Origin: an uncultured Bacilli bacterium
Lineage (GTDB): Bacteria; Bacillota_I; Bacilli_A; RF39; UBA660
Assembly: GCA_944372275.1 (NCBI GenBank)
Contig: CALVYO010000003.1
Span: 1-27,717, forward strand
DNA: 27,717 nucleotides
Direction: 5' to 3'
Of the stretch, positions 14,997-23,344 are shown piece after piece. Position 1 is the stretch's first letter, and each line of letters starts with the position of its first letter. A model generated the notes under the pieces. That model was not told where the DNA came from. It did no database searches and worked only from the letters and a program-made list of their open reading frames with translations. Position numbers and translations under genes: made by a program.

Positions 14997-15542
14997 ATGA
15001 GTGTATTTTTTATAACATTGATAATAATTATTTTTATTTGTTTGATTTTAGTTTGGTATGTAAATACTTATAATAAATTCCAAGGTTTTATTATTAGAAT
15101 AAATGAAGTAGAAGTTAATATCGATACTACATTAAGAAAAAGATTTGACTTACTTAATAAATCAATTAGTATTATTAAAGGTAATATTAAAACAGAAGAA
15201 GATGTCTTAGGATTGATAGTGAAATTAAGAAGTAGAAAATTATCTAATTTCGATTTAGATCGTCAATTATATGAAGCTATCAATGAATTTAATTATTATA
15301 AAGAAAATTATCCTGAATTAGGTGAAAGTGATGCTTTATTAAAAATAGATATTTCACTAAATGAAAGTGAACACGAAATAACTGCTTTAAGAAAATATTA
15401 TAATGATATTATTACCGATTATAATAAATTAGTAAGAAAATTCCCAAGTAATTTAGTGGCTATCATATCAAAATATAAAGAAAGAACTTATTATGATGGT
15501 AAAAATATGAATGACGATATTACAAATGATTTTAAATTATAA
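14997..15542 (+). CDS. LemA-like membrane protein
   Basis: The protein is 181 residues with one N-terminal transmembrane helix (about 3-22). An all-helical domain follows with LemA landmarks: NKFQGFIIRINEVEVNIDTT, then LRKRFDLLNKSI, and near the C-terminus YNKLVRKFPSNLVAIISKYK. LemA proteins have an N-out or N-in anchor and a helical bundle, and their function is unknown. The conserved RRxDLIPNLV segment is altered to KRFDLLNKSI, so this is a divergent member. GGTGA (14986-14990) is the ribosome binding site. The first ATG at 14991 is followed at once by a stop and is not used. Confidence 0.75.
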   Translation: MSVFFITLIIIIFICLILVWYVNTYNKFQGFIIRINEVEVNIDTTLRKRFDLLNKSISIIKGNIKTEEDVLGLIVKLRSRKLSNFDLDRQLYEAINEFNYYKENYPELGESDALLKIDISLNESEHEITALRKYYNDIITDYNKLVRKFPSNLVAIISKYKERTYYDGKNMNDDITNDFKL

Positions 15543-15569
15543 AAAGAGAAATTTATTTTTTCTCTTTTT
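15541..15569. terminator. Bidirectional terminator between the LemA-like gene and divIC
   Basis: An 11-bp stem AAAAAGAGAAA / TTTCTCTTTTT with a seven-base loop and flanking T/A runs lies between convergent genes. Confidence 0.8.
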
Positions 15570-15960
15570 TTCTTATTTTAATTACGACAACTAAAAATAA
15601 TAAAACACCAATGCCAATTATCAAATAATAATTATTGTTGGTTTGAATATTATTTACAACTGGTGTATTATTTTCAATTTTTAATACAATTTCGCCATCC
15701 TCAGAATATAAATAATTTTCCTTAGCATATCTAGCAACATATTCAGGATCATTTAACTTTTGAATTTCTATTTTTAAATTAGCCTTTTTATCTTGCAAAG
15801 TGACTAATTGATTTTTTAAAGATTTTTCTTCATTTTTTAAAGAAATATAATTATAGGTATAACCAATTAAAGTAACAAAAAAATACCCTATTGCAATAAT
15901 AGAAAGGATTCCAAATATCATCAATCTTCTTTTAGATTTTTTTGAAACTTTTCTCTTCAT
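15553..15960 (-). CDS. divIC: Septum formation initiator DivIC/FtsB-like, with an extra C-terminal membrane segment
   Basis: The protein is 135 residues. A basic cytoplasmic N-terminus (MKRKVSKKSKRR) is followed by a transmembrane helix (about 14-36), a coiled coil (LKNEEKSLKNQLVTLQDKK) and the DivIC signature NDPEYVARYAKENYLYSEDGE. DivIC forms a complex with FtsL and DivIB in the divisome. The position after yabP and yabQ is the same as in Bacillus. Unusually, a second hydrophobic helix (about 112-129, LIIGIGVLLFLVVVIKI) and a basic tail end the protein, so the C-terminus may return to the cytoplasm. AGGAGG precedes the ATG. Confidence 0.88.
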   Translation of the reverse strand: MKRKVSKKSKRRLMIFGILSIIAIGYFFVTLIGYTYNYISLKNEEKSLKNQLVTLQDKKANLKIEIQKLNDPEYVARYAKENYLYSEDGEIVLKIENNTPVVNNIQTNNNYYLIIGIGVLLFLVVVIKIRKKEKK

Positions 15961-15983
15961 ACCTATCCTCCTAAAAAATTATA

Positions 15984-16265
15984 TCACTTTTTTTTAAATA
16001 ATACAATTTGTTTTATATATTTCTTTATTATAATATGTAAAAAAAATCCAATAATAAAAGAAATAATATAATAAGGATGAATGATAGCATTATTTAGTTT
16101 TAATAATGTTAAAAAATAAAGAAAAGTAAAAATAATAATAAATATGAAAGAAAATATAATATTTATTAATTTTTGTTTATAAATTAAATCGATAAAAAAA
16201 GAGAAGATAAATCCAAATAAAATTGAAATTAAAAATGTTTTAATTTGTATATCTAATGTCATCAT
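15984..16265 (-). CDS. yabQ: YabQ-like spore cortex membrane protein
   Basis: The protein is 93 residues and almost wholly hydrophobic, with about three membrane segments (11-27, 34-55, 63-80) and a basic C-terminus. Sequence similarity alone is weak. The call rests on the opening pattern (TLDIQIKTFLISILFGF...D), the size and the exact yabP-yabQ-divIC order known from Bacillus. There YabQ is a forespore-surrounding membrane protein needed for cortex formation. Its start overlaps the yabP stop (ATGA at 16262-16265), implying translational coupling. A second ATG three bases on is equally possible. Confidence 0.7.
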   Translation of the reverse strand: MMTLDIQIKTFLISILFGFIFSFFIDLIYKQKLINIIFSFIFIIIFTFLYFLTLLKLNNAIIHPYYIISFIIGFFLHIIIKKYIKQIVLFKKK

Positions 16266-16540
16266 TTAAATAATTTACTAAATACTCCCTCTTCTTTTTT
16301 AATACTATCATAAGTTAAACTATTTACAGTTCCTTTTATTGATACTGTACCTTGATAAGTATCTAATTTAATTATTTCTAATTCTGTACCTTTTATAACA
16401 ATATTCCCCATTGTTGTTTCTAATAAAAATTCTTCATTATCAAAACTTTCTATTTTTTTAACCCCACTTATAATTATGTTTTTTCTTTCATTTATTGTCA
16501 CATTATGATTTAAATTATTTAATGAATCTATCTTGTCCAT
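16262..16540 (-). CDS. yabP: Sporulation protein YabP
   Basis: The protein is 92 residues. The stretch GVKKIESFDNEEFLLETTMG is the hallmark of YabP, followed by IVIKGTELEI and a closing GVFSKLFK. In Bacillus YabP works with YabQ in spore cortex assembly in the mother cell. AAGGAGG (about 16546-16552) precedes the ATG. It lies 54 bases downstream of mraY in the same direction, separated from it by a terminator, so it probably has its own start of transcription in or near that gap. Confidence 0.9.
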   Translation of the reverse strand: MDKIDSLNNLNHNVTINERKNIIISGVKKIESFDNEEFLLETTMGNIVIKGTELEIIKLDTYQGTVSIKGTVNSLTYDSIKKEEGVFSKLFK

Positions 16541-16570
16541 AAATTGCCTCCTTTATAAATATATATGAAA

Positions 16571-16596
16571 AAAATATAACTTTTATGTTATATTTT
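16571..16596 (-). terminator. Terminator at the end of the mur operon (after mraY)
   Basis: A perfect 10-bp stem (AAAATATAAC / GTTATATTTT) with a six-base loop overlaps the mraY stop codon, with a T run following on the minus strand. The stem is AT-rich, so it may be leaky towards yabP. Confidence 0.65.
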
Positions 16597-17584
16597 AAAT
16601 CCAAACTCCCCATAATATTGCAATAGCCGCTAATACAATTCCAAAAAACCAAAATGTTTTAACTATATCCAATTCATGCCATCCTAATTTTTCAAAATGA
16701 TGATGTAAAGGAGTCATTAAAAATAATCTTTTTCCCATAAATCTAACTGATAATCTTTGAATAATACATACTAGAGTTTCAACTACAAATACGCCTGCTA
16801 CTACAATTAAAGTTAATTCATGGCTTGATACTATTGATACTGCTGCTAATGTGCCACCTAGGGCTAAAGAACCAGTATCACCCATAAATACTTTAGCAGG
16901 ATAAGTATTAAAGAAACAAAATGCTATTAAAGCACCAACTAATATAAAGCAAAAAACACCAATATCTTCATTACCTGCTATTCCAAGTGAAGCCCACGCT
17001 ATCATACCAAATGCTAAAAAGGCAATTGCTGATAATCCTCCAGCTAAACCATCTAAACCATCGGTTATATTAACTGCATTCGTAGTTGCTACTAACATAA
17101 GTAATATCAATAACCAATAAAAATTACCTAAAGGAATTACTAAATTAAAGGTATATATTTCTAATACTGGCTCTCTACCACCAGCTCTAAATAAAATAAA
17201 GAATATAAAAGCGATTAATATTTGACCTATTAATTTTTGTAATTCACTTAAACCAATATTATTATGTCTTTTAATAATTAAATAATCATCGATAAATCCT
17301 AATAAGGCATAGGCTAAAAAGACAAACATCACTATTCCTAAATTATAAGTCATTTCTAATTTATTCATTAATAACAATATGACAACCGACAAAATAGTAG
17401 GAATTATAAAAATTAATCCGCCCATCGTTGGAGTTCCCTCTTTGTCTTTATGTTTAGACAAAAAAATACTTACAGATTGTTTTACATTCATTTTTCTAAG
17501 TATTGGTATCAAAACAACTCCAAATATAATCGATAATATAAACCCTATCATAAATGCTAGTACCGCTTTTGCTAAAATTAACAC
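16595..17584 (-). CDS. mraY: Phospho-N-acetylmuramoyl-pentapeptide transferase MraY
   Basis: This 329-residue polytopic membrane enzyme transfers phospho-MurNAc-pentapeptide from UDP to undecaprenyl phosphate, making lipid I. Motifs include GTPTMGGLIF, FIDDYLIIKRHNNIGL (catalytic Asp pair), NAVNITDGLDGLA, FMGDTGSLALGG and PLHHHFEKLGW. About ten membrane segments are visible. The start is the GTG at 17584 with GGAGATGA upstream; the overlapping ATG runs directly into a stop. Last gene of the operon with murE and murF. Confidence 0.97.
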   Translation of the reverse strand: MLILAKAVLAFMIGFILSIIFGVVLIPILRKMNVKQSVSIFLSKHKDKEGTPTMGGLIFIIPTILSVVILLLMNKLEMTYNLGIVMFVFLAYALLGFIDDYLIIKRHNNIGLSELQKLIGQILIAFIFFILFRAGGREPVLEIYTFNLVIPLGNFYWLLILLMLVATTNAVNITDGLDGLAGGLSAIAFLAFGMIAWASLGIAGNEDIGVFCFILVGALIAFCFFNTYPAKVFMGDTGSLALGGTLAAVSIVSSHELTLIVVAGVFVVETLVCIIQRLSVRFMGKRLFLMTPLHHHFEKLGWHELDIVKTFWFFGIVLAAIAILWGVWI

Positions 17585-17598
17585 ATAATCATCTCCAC

Positions 17599-18903
17599 TT
17601 ATATATTTTTTATTACTGTTTCTTTATCATCAAAATGATATTTTACTCCATTTATAATTTGATAATTTTCATGTCCTTTTCCTAGTACTAATAGTATATC
17701 ATTTTTTTCTAACATTTGTATACCCTTTATAATGGCTTTTTCTCTATTTAAAATAATTTCATAATTAAATTTGTCAAGATTATGTAACATATCACTAATA
17801 ATATTATTAGGATTTTCACATCTAGGATTATCGTTAGTAAATATGACATAATCGCTATTAGAACAAGATATATTACTCATAATTGGTCTTTTAGAACTAT
17901 CTCTATCACCACCACAACCGATTATCGTTATTATTTTATTATGCTTTAATTCTTTAACTGAATTAATTATTTTACTAACTGCATCTGGCGTATGAGCATA
18001 ATCAATTATAATTAAATTATCATCTTTCTTTACAATATCCATTCTTCCAGGTGGACAAGTTAAATCTTCTACTACTTTTGTATCTAATTTTAATTCACTT
18101 AATAATGCTATTACAACTAATAAATTATATATATTATGTTTCCCAATTAAATTAGTTTTATAAGTTATATTATTAACTTTAAAGGTTCTTTTATTTAAGT
18201 CGATATCTGATAGTTTATAATCACCATTTAATCCATAAGTTATCGTATTATTTCTAATAAAATAATCTTTATATTCATCATCACTATTAACTAATGTCTT
18301 AATCGTTACTTGATCAAACAATTTTTGTTTCGCTTTAATATAATTTTCAATAGTTTTATGATAATCTAAATGGTCTATAGTTAAATTAGAAAAAATACCA
18401 TATTTAAACTCCAATTTATCTAATCTATGCATATCTAAAGCGTGACTACTACATTCCATTACAACATATTCAATATTATTATCAACGCATTCTAATAACA
18501 ATTCATATATTTCTAAAATATCAGGCGTTGTATTATTTAACGGTTTTATTTTTTTATCTAAATAAAAACCAATTGTTCCAATATAAGCACACTTAATTCC
18601 TAATTTGTTTAATGCTTGATAAAGTAAAAAACAAGTTGTTGTTTTACCATTAGTACCTGTCATACCAATTAGTTTTAAATCTTTAATTTTATTGTAGTAA
18701 TTATCATATAAATAATCGACTAAATATTTATGAGTATCGGCTACTTTTATTGTTTCAGCATCATAATCTCCTTCTTCAACCACTACTTTACTAGCGCCAT
18801 TTTTTATAGCATCAATAACATACTTATGTCCATCATTAATTTTTTTTAAAGCAACAAAAATATCACCTTTTACTACTTTTCTTGAATCATCTTTAATATT
18901 CAT
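17599..18903 (-). CDS. murE: UDP-N-acetylmuramyl-tripeptide synthetase MurE (meso-diaminopimelate-type motif)
   Basis: The protein is 434 residues, slightly short for MurE because the N-terminal domain is compact (it starts at the DDSRKVVKGDIFVAL motif). The ATP-binding P-loop GMTGTNGKTTT is at 80-90. NTTPDILE, the MECSSHAL motif and HLDYHKT follow. GCGGDRDSSKR and the third-residue specificity motif DNPRCENP (358-365) are intact; DNPR with its arginine is characteristic of enzymes adding meso-diaminopimelate. LGKGHE is also present. GAGGTG precedes the ATG. A second, divergent MurE lies directly upstream (18944-20320). Confidence 0.93.
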   Translation of the reverse strand: MNIKDDSRKVVKGDIFVALKKINDGHKYVIDAIKNGASKVVVEEGDYDAETIKVADTHKYLVDYLYDNYYNKIKDLKLIGMTGTNGKTTTCFLLYQALNKLGIKCAYIGTIGFYLDKKIKPLNNTTPDILEIYELLLECVDNNIEYVVMECSSHALDMHRLDKLEFKYGIFSNLTIDHLDYHKTIENYIKAKQKLFDQVTIKTLVNSDDEYKDYFIRNNTITYGLNGDYKLSDIDLNKRTFKVNNITYKTNLIGKHNIYNLLVVIALLSELKLDTKVVEDLTCPPGRMDIVKKDDNLIIIDYAHTPDAVSKIINSVKELKHNKIITIIGCGGDRDSSKRPIMSNISCSNSDYVIFTNDNPRCENPNNIISDMLHNLDKFNYEIILNREKAIIKGIQMLEKNDILLVLGKGHENYQIINGVKYHFDDKETVIKNI

Positions 18904-18943
18904 AAAAAAAACACCTCACAATATTTTATGAGAATGTTTTAAA

Positions 18944-20320
18944 TTAATTGCATTTTTGTTTAATGTAATCTAAAATTATATCTTTTTCAATAAATGGTAC
19001 TTTTTCGTGTTTTTCGTTTATTAATACTTCTTCGTGGCCATGACCTAATATCAATAATGAATCATTATCTTCTAATAAATCAATACCACGATAAATAGCT
19101 TTTTTTCGATCTAAGATAATTTCATAATTTTTATTAGTTAATCCTTCTAACATATCCTTAATTACATTTAAAGGATCTTCTTTAAAAATATGGTCATTCG
19201 TTACGATGGCATATTTAGCTAAATCAGTCGCTGCTTGCATCATACCTTTTCTTCTACCAACATCTCTATTAGCCCGACAACAAAATACAACGTAAGTGTT
19301 ACCTTTAGTAACTCTTTTTATAGTACTTACAACCTTTTCTAAGCCATCTGGAGTATGAGCATAATCAATATAAATATTATTAGTTTTATATTTAATTCTT
19401 TCAATTCTTCCTTTTGGTGGATCTAATTTAGAAATTATCTCAACTATTTTATTTTGTTTAACTTTCATATCTTCTAAAATAATAATAATTGGTAATAAAT
19501 TTAAAGCATTGTATTCCCCTAATAATTTAGTATGAATATTTACACTTTTATCATTGTGTTTATAGGTAAAAGTACTTCCTTCAATATTCATTTTAAAATC
19601 AGTTATTTGATAGTCACTTTTATTAAATCCAAAAGTTATATTATTATTATCTAATAAGAAATAGTGACTATTTGTATCATCAATATTAACGATGGCCTTA
19701 CCTTCTTTTTTAACTCTTTTAAACATTAATTGTTTTGCTAAAGCATAATTTTCAAAGGTTTTATGAATATCTAAATGATCTCTTGTTAAATTAGAAAATA
19801 TAGCATAATCATATTCGATTCCCTCTAATCTTCTATCTGATAATCCCTGACTGCTTGCTTCTAAAGCAACTACTTTATGACCTTCGTTATATGCATTAAT
19901 AATTAATTCATATGTGTCACAAATATCTGGAGAAGTATTAGCAAGATAACACTTTTTACCTTCTTTAGTAAAATAGCCAATTGTTCCAATAGATGCCGTA
20001 GGAATTTCTAATAAATTAAGTGCTTGATAAATTAAACTAACTGAAGTTGATTTACCATTAGTACCAGTAAAACCAATAATTATCATTTCATCTAAATACT
20101 TTTTATAATTTGTTATTAAGTATTCTTCTAAATATTTTCTCGTGTCTTCAACTATAATTGTCTCTACATCATACTTTCCATGTGTAGCAACTATTTTACT
20201 AGCACCATTTTCGATAGCCTTTAAAATATAATCATGACCATCACCTTCAGCGGTTTTTAAAGCAACAAAAATATCTCCTTTTTTTATTTTTCTTGAATCT
20301 GTTTTTATATTAAAGTTCAT
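18944..20320 (-). CDS. MurE paralogue with an altered amino-acid specificity motif
   Basis: The protein is 458 residues and a full-length Mur ligase of the MurE family: KTDSRKIKKGDIFVAL at the N-terminus, P-loop GTNGKSTS near 84-92, NTSPDICD, EASSQGLS and LTRDHLDIHKT. It differs from its neighbour at two key places. GGDRD is replaced by RANRD, and the specificity loop DNPRCENP reads DHIFKEDP (from residue 376), losing the arginine that contacts diaminopimelate. LGKGHE is LGHGHE. The catalytic core looks intact, so it probably ligates a different residue or substrate. GAGGTGA precedes the ATG, and murF ends three bases upstream. Function as a second tripeptide synthetase is inference. Confidence 0.85.
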   Translation of the reverse strand: MNFNIKTDSRKIKKGDIFVALKTAEGDGHDYILKAIENGASKIVATHGKYDVETIIVEDTRKYLEEYLITNYKKYLDEMIIIGFTGTNGKSTSVSLIYQALNLLEIPTASIGTIGYFTKEGKKCYLANTSPDICDTYELIINAYNEGHKVVALEASSQGLSDRRLEGIEYDYAIFSNLTRDHLDIHKTFENYALAKQLMFKRVKKEGKAIVNIDDTNSHYFLLDNNNITFGFNKSDYQITDFKMNIEGSTFTYKHNDKSVNIHTKLLGEYNALNLLPIIIILEDMKVKQNKIVEIISKLDPPKGRIERIKYKTNNIYIDYAHTPDGLEKVVSTIKRVTKGNTYVVFCCRANRDVGRRKGMMQAATDLAKYAIVTNDHIFKEDPLNVIKDMLEGLTNKNYEIILDRKKAIYRGIDLLEDNDSLLILGHGHEEVLINEKHEKVPFIEKDIILDYIKQKCN

Positions 20321-20323
20321 ATT

Positions 20324-21904
20324 TCACCTCTCGTTAAAAATATCTGGTAAATCATTTTCTAACAATATATATACTTCACCTTTAAAATATGTTTGTGCGA
20401 TTGCTATAGCATCTTTTACATCATTTACTACTTTTAACTTATCTAAATCATATTTTTTAGATATTAATCCTTCTTTAATTGGTATAGTTTGCTTTTCACC
20501 AACTAAAATAATTAAATCTGCCACATCAGCAATATATGTTCCAAAATTATAATTATATTCATATTGTTTATCTGCTAATTCAATCATTCCTGGTGTTATA
20601 ACTATTTTTTTACCAGGCATTAAGTTAAGAACATCTAAAGCCATTTTAGATCCGATAGGATTTGAATTATACGCATCATCAATATAATTGATATCCCCAT
20701 ATTTTTTTAATTGTAATCTATGTTCTACTGGAACTATTTTTAATACTCCTCGTTGCATTTGTTCAATACTAACACCTAATTCCTTAGCTAAAGTAATACT
20801 TGCTAAAATATTATAGATATTAGCAGTACCCAATATTTTAGTTTTAAATGGACATTTTTTATTATCAATAATTACATTAAAACTCATTCCATTGCTAGAA
20901 TATTCTATATCACTTGCTACAACATCAGCATCTTTATTTTCAATACCATACCAACATACTTTACAATTATTTTTTATATTATAATTAACTTGCATTTTAT
21001 CATCTTTATTTAATATAGCAATACCATCACTTGGTAAAGATTCAATTAAAGCAAATTTTTCTTTAGTAATATTCTCAATTGTTTTAAATGAATCTAAATG
21101 AGCTGTACCTATCGTCGTCAAAATACCATATTTAGGTTTAACAATACTTGCTTCTGTTTTAATATCATTTTTCTTTAGTGTACCCATTTCTGCTATAAAA
21201 TAATCATTATATTTATCAATATATTGATTGATTGTTCTTATTAATCCATAACTCGTATTATAATTTAAAGGTGTTTTAAAAACGATATATTTTTCATTTA
21301 AAATATCATATAAAAAGTTTTTTGTACTCGTTTTACCATAACTACCGGTAATACCGATAACTTCCATATTAGATAATGATTTTAGTTTTTTGTTAGCCTT
21401 CCATTTGAAACTTAAATAAACATACTTTTCAACTGGTATATTAATTATATTCGCTAAATAAATAACGAAATAATTTAAATATATTATTAAATATAAATTC
21501 AATAAATAATAATTAACATATTTCTCATTGTAATTAACAAAAATAATTAAAAAATAAACAAAATATATAATAAATATAGTTGCCCATAATCTTTTTATTC
21601 TTGCTGTATTAACAAGTGGTTTTTTTACTTGTTCTTTTTTTAAATAATTTCTAAAACTTATTATTAAATAAATATTAAATAATATACTTATAATTAAAAT
21701 AATATTTATATCAATAAAATAACTTAATAAAAATATTAAAACAAATAAAAAAATTGGTCTTATAAAAACTATTTTTTTATTTTTATCTATCCATTTTAAA
21801 TATCTATTATCTTCATTATATCTATTTTGTTGTAAATTATGTAATATTTTTTTTATATCCATAATGTTGTAAATCATTAATAAAAATAAACATATATAAA
21901 TCAT
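20324..21904 (-). CDS. murF: MurF-like Mur ligase with N-terminal membrane domain
   Basis: The protein is 526 residues. Residues 1-170 form a membrane domain with hydrophobic stretches at about 2-13, 48-64, 66-84, 107-123 and 132-153. The soluble part from 181 is a MurF-type ligase: P-loop ITGSYGKTSTKN (185-196), NYNTSYG, AEMGTLKKNDI, GTAHLDSF, EHRLQL and the DAYNSNP motif. MurF adds D-Ala-D-Ala to the UDP-MurNAc-tripeptide. Ordinary MurF is soluble and about 450 residues; membrane-fused versions occur in Bacillota and might channel product to MraY, encoded in the same operon. It begins four bases after the HD gene. Confidence 0.88.
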   Translation of the reverse strand: MIYICLFLLMIYNIMDIKKILHNLQQNRYNEDNRYLKWIDKNKKIVFIRPIFLFVLIFLLSYFIDINIILIISILFNIYLIISFRNYLKKEQVKKPLVNTARIKRLWATIFIIYFVYFLIIFVNYNEKYVNYYLLNLYLIIYLNYFVIYLANIINIPVEKYVYLSFKWKANKKLKSLSNMEVIGITGSYGKTSTKNFLYDILNEKYIVFKTPLNYNTSYGLIRTINQYIDKYNDYFIAEMGTLKKNDIKTEASIVKPKYGILTTIGTAHLDSFKTIENITKEKFALIESLPSDGIAILNKDDKMQVNYNIKNNCKVCWYGIENKDADVVASDIEYSSNGMSFNVIIDNKKCPFKTKILGTANIYNILASITLAKELGVSIEQMQRGVLKIVPVEHRLQLKKYGDINYIDDAYNSNPIGSKMALDVLNLMPGKKIVITPGMIELADKQYEYNYNFGTYIADVADLIILVGEKQTIPIKEGLISKKYDLDKLKVVNDVKDAIAIAQTYFKGEVYILLENDLPDIFNER

Positions 21905-21907
21905 AAT

Positions 21908-23344
21908 TTATCTTTGCCTTCCTTCATTTAAAATAAATCCATCATTGTCTAAAATATAATTAATATCTAATTCTTCTAAAATATCAACAATAATATCTTT
22001 AACTGTTACAATATCTTTATTAAATCTTTTTTGAAAAACTTGCAACATCCACTTTTGAATTAATTCATTAAGTCTAAAAATATAATCATCACATTTATCA
22101 AAAAAGTTTTTTTGATTAATTTGTTGTTCATGTACACTTAACTTTTCATATTGTATAACTTCTTTTTTATACATACCTAACAATTCAACTAATTCATTAA
22201 TATTTGGAAAAATCCCCAACAATCTAATATTATTTAAATAATCATTTGTTATAGATATTAAAGAATCCAAATTCCCAGAACCAGTCAAAAAATTTAATTT
22301 ATCGATAGTAGTATTTAATATTTTGGGATTAATATTTATTTTTTTTATATTCTTTACTGGAACTTCATAAAAAACAAAACCTTCATCATCGTAATAGCCA
22401 TTATCAAATGGTAAACCATTACTTAAAGCAAATGATTTCCTTTTTTCACCTTTTTGCAAATGCGAAACAATTATTTCTAATGAAATAAAATCATCAACAA
22501 ATTTCTTTGTTGCTTCTCCGTTTTTTGTCGTTACACATATCCATAACTCATTATTTGATCCATAAAAATTTCGTTTATTAAAAATTCCTTTTTTTAATTT
22601 TGCATAATTTGACAGTAAACCATTTTTTAAAATGCTATATAAATTAAAAAAATTAAAGCCTATCCCATGTTTGCATAAAATAGTTGGTTCACTATCATTA
22701 AAGTTTTTAAATTGTTCAAAATGAATATCACTCATTTTTATACGATAACTTTCATTAATTGAATTAGCTAATTCAATTAATTGTTTCGAAATTGGAAATC
22801 TTAAATATTTTTCATTTAATACAGCTATACTAGTTTTCAAAAATCTGGTTCTATCTAAAGCATCAGCATCTTTTAATATTTTAAATAACATTTTATATCG
22901 TTCCAAATTTTCTTCTGATATTTCATAATCTTCTGCTATTAAATCCAAACATTTATCATCTCTTGAATGACCATCACAAATCGCTTTTAAAATAGCTAAG
23001 TTTTGTGAATCTTGATATATTGGACTATCAACTACTTTATCAATTTTTCTAGCAGATGCTAATCCATGGAAAGCATCTTCTGTTTCATCAATTCGTCCAA
23101 TGTCATGATAAACTGCCGCATCAATCAAAATTTGCAAATCAATTGCTGATAATTTAAAATAAGATCCCAAAATATATGAAAACAATAAAACTTTTTCCGA
23201 ATGATGCAATCCGTGAAATAATGAATCGTAAAGAAATTGCGATTTTATATTTTTTATAATATTTATTATCTTATCACGAGACAAAGAATCAACATAACTA
23301 TCGACAATACCGTTATTAATTAAATCAATTAAAATGTTTTTCAT
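21908..23344 (-). CDS. HD-domain phosphohydrolase with unknown C-terminal domain
   Basis: The protein is 478 residues. Residues 35-165 are an HD domain with its metal ligands: GLHHSEKV (His47/His48), the HD pair in VYHDIGR (80-81), GHSRDD (His126) and KDADALDR (Asp159/Asp161). Such domains are metal-dependent phosphohydrolases acting on nucleotides. The C-terminal 300 residues are not recognised. The segment KHGIGFNFFNLYSILKNGLL (225-244) recalls the opening of ADP-ribosyltransferase-like folds, but this is a weak resemblance. GGAG lies nine bases before the ATG, which overlaps the end of the transglutaminase-like gene by 20 bases, so the two are coupled. It lies directly upstream of murF. 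Confidence 0.75.
   Translation of the reverse strand: MKNILIDLINNGIVDSYVDSLSRDKIINIIKNIKSQFLYDSLFHGLHHSEKVLLFSYILGSYFKLSAIDLQILIDAAVYHDIGRIDETEDAFHGLASARKIDKVVDSPIYQDSQNLAILKAICDGHSRDDKCLDLIAEDYEISEENLERYKMLFKILKDADALDRTRFLKTSIAVLNEKYLRFPISKQLIELANSINESYRIKMSDIHFEQFKNFNDSEPTILCKHGIGFNFFNLYSILKNGLLSNYAKLKKGIFNKRNFYGSNNELWICVTTKNGEATKKFVDDFISLEIIVSHLQKGEKRKSFALSNGLPFDNGYYDDEGFVFYEVPVKNIKKININPKILNTTIDKLNFLTGSGNLDSLISITNDYLNNIRLLGIFPNINELVELLGMYKKEVIQYEKLSVHEQQINQKNFFDKCDDYIFRLNELIQKWMLQVFQKRFNKDIVTVKDIIVDILEELDINYILDNDGFILNEGRQR

Noticed and set aside
17379..17588. Plus-strand open frame antisense to mraY
   Set aside because: Shadow of the mraY N-terminal coding region; no ribosome binding site.
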